A stretch of 5,995 bases of DNA from Sulfurimonas sp. (lineage in GTDB: Bacteria > Campylobacterota > Campylobacteria > Campylobacterales > Sulfurimonadaceae): NCBI GenBank assembly GCA_027083475.1, contig JALWON010000160.1, forward strand, positions 1-5,995. Direction: 5' to 3'. Shown piece after piece: positions 5,933 to 5,995 of the stretch. The position numbers were made by a program, and so were the translations under genes. Each line of letters opens with the position of its first letter. The first letter of the stretch is position 1. The notes beneath the pieces were generated by a model. The model had not been told where the DNA came from, searched no databases, and saw nothing but the letters and a program-made list of their open reading frames with translations.

Positions 5933-5995
5933 CATGATAATAAATGCTACCAATGTTCCTAAAACTATTTGCCATGAAAAACCGATACTGAGTCC
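5924..5995 (-). CDS. C-terminal end of a convergent membrane protein gene (partial)
   Basis: Read from 5995 downward, the - strand is open for 23 codons and ends in TAA at 5926-5924. The residues are strongly hydrophobic, including 'WQIVLGTLVAFIIMQI', and look like the last transmembrane helix of an integral membrane protein. The + strand of the same stretch holds only very short frames. The stop codon is directly adjacent to the siaC stop, with no spacer. The fragment is too short to assign a family, and chance openness over 72 bases cannot be ruled out. Confidence 0.5.
   Translation of the reverse strand, partial: GLSIGFSWQIVLGTLVAFIIMQI

Overview
The window is AT-rich and packed with genes. 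It most resembles a free-living Campylobacterota genome (Sulfurimonas, Sulfurovum or Arcobacter type). That guess rests on base composition, Lys/Ile/Asn-rich proteins and tight overlapping gene layout, not on a marker gene, so it is tentative.

Layout: six genes on the + strand run head to tail in what looks like one operon. They are (1) the C-terminal part of a YfiR/DUF4154-type periplasmic protein (1-327), (2) a TonB-dependent outer-membrane receptor (324-2618), (3) an inner-membrane CHASE8-HAMP-PP2C/SpoIIE phosphatase (2608-4152), (4) a cytoplasmic HD-GYP protein with a long N-terminal helix (4149-5009), (5) a SiaB-type kinase (4987-5526) and (6) a SiaC-type phosphoprotein (5549-5923). The first five genes overlap at every junction (4, 11, 4 and 23 bases). 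Only a 22-base gap separates siaB from siaC. A convergent gene on the - strand, visible only as the last 23 codons of a membrane protein plus its stop, ends at 5924, so the operon stops at siaC. No intergenic stretch is longer than about 25 bases, and no RNA gene, IS, CRISPR or internal promoter was seen.

How the genes may work together (inference): the upstream half looks like the input side of a YfiBNR-type system, in which a periplasmic YfiR controls a CHASE8-HAMP membrane protein, here with a TonB-dependent receptor as an added outer-membrane component. The downstream half looks like the SiaABCD partner switch, in which a PP2C phosphatase and SiaB kinase set the phosphorylation of SiaC, which then controls a c-di-GMP enzyme. 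Here the phosphatase carries the YfiN-like CHASE8 sensor. The only c-di-GMP enzyme in the operon is an HD-GYP phosphodiesterase with a full set of predicted metal ligands, rather than the GGDEF cyclase SiaD. The proposed circuit is an outer-membrane or periplasmic signal, then YfiR, then the CHASE8 phosphatase, then SiaC phosphorylation, then HD-GYP activity and c-di-GMP breakdown. This combination is the main finding of the window.
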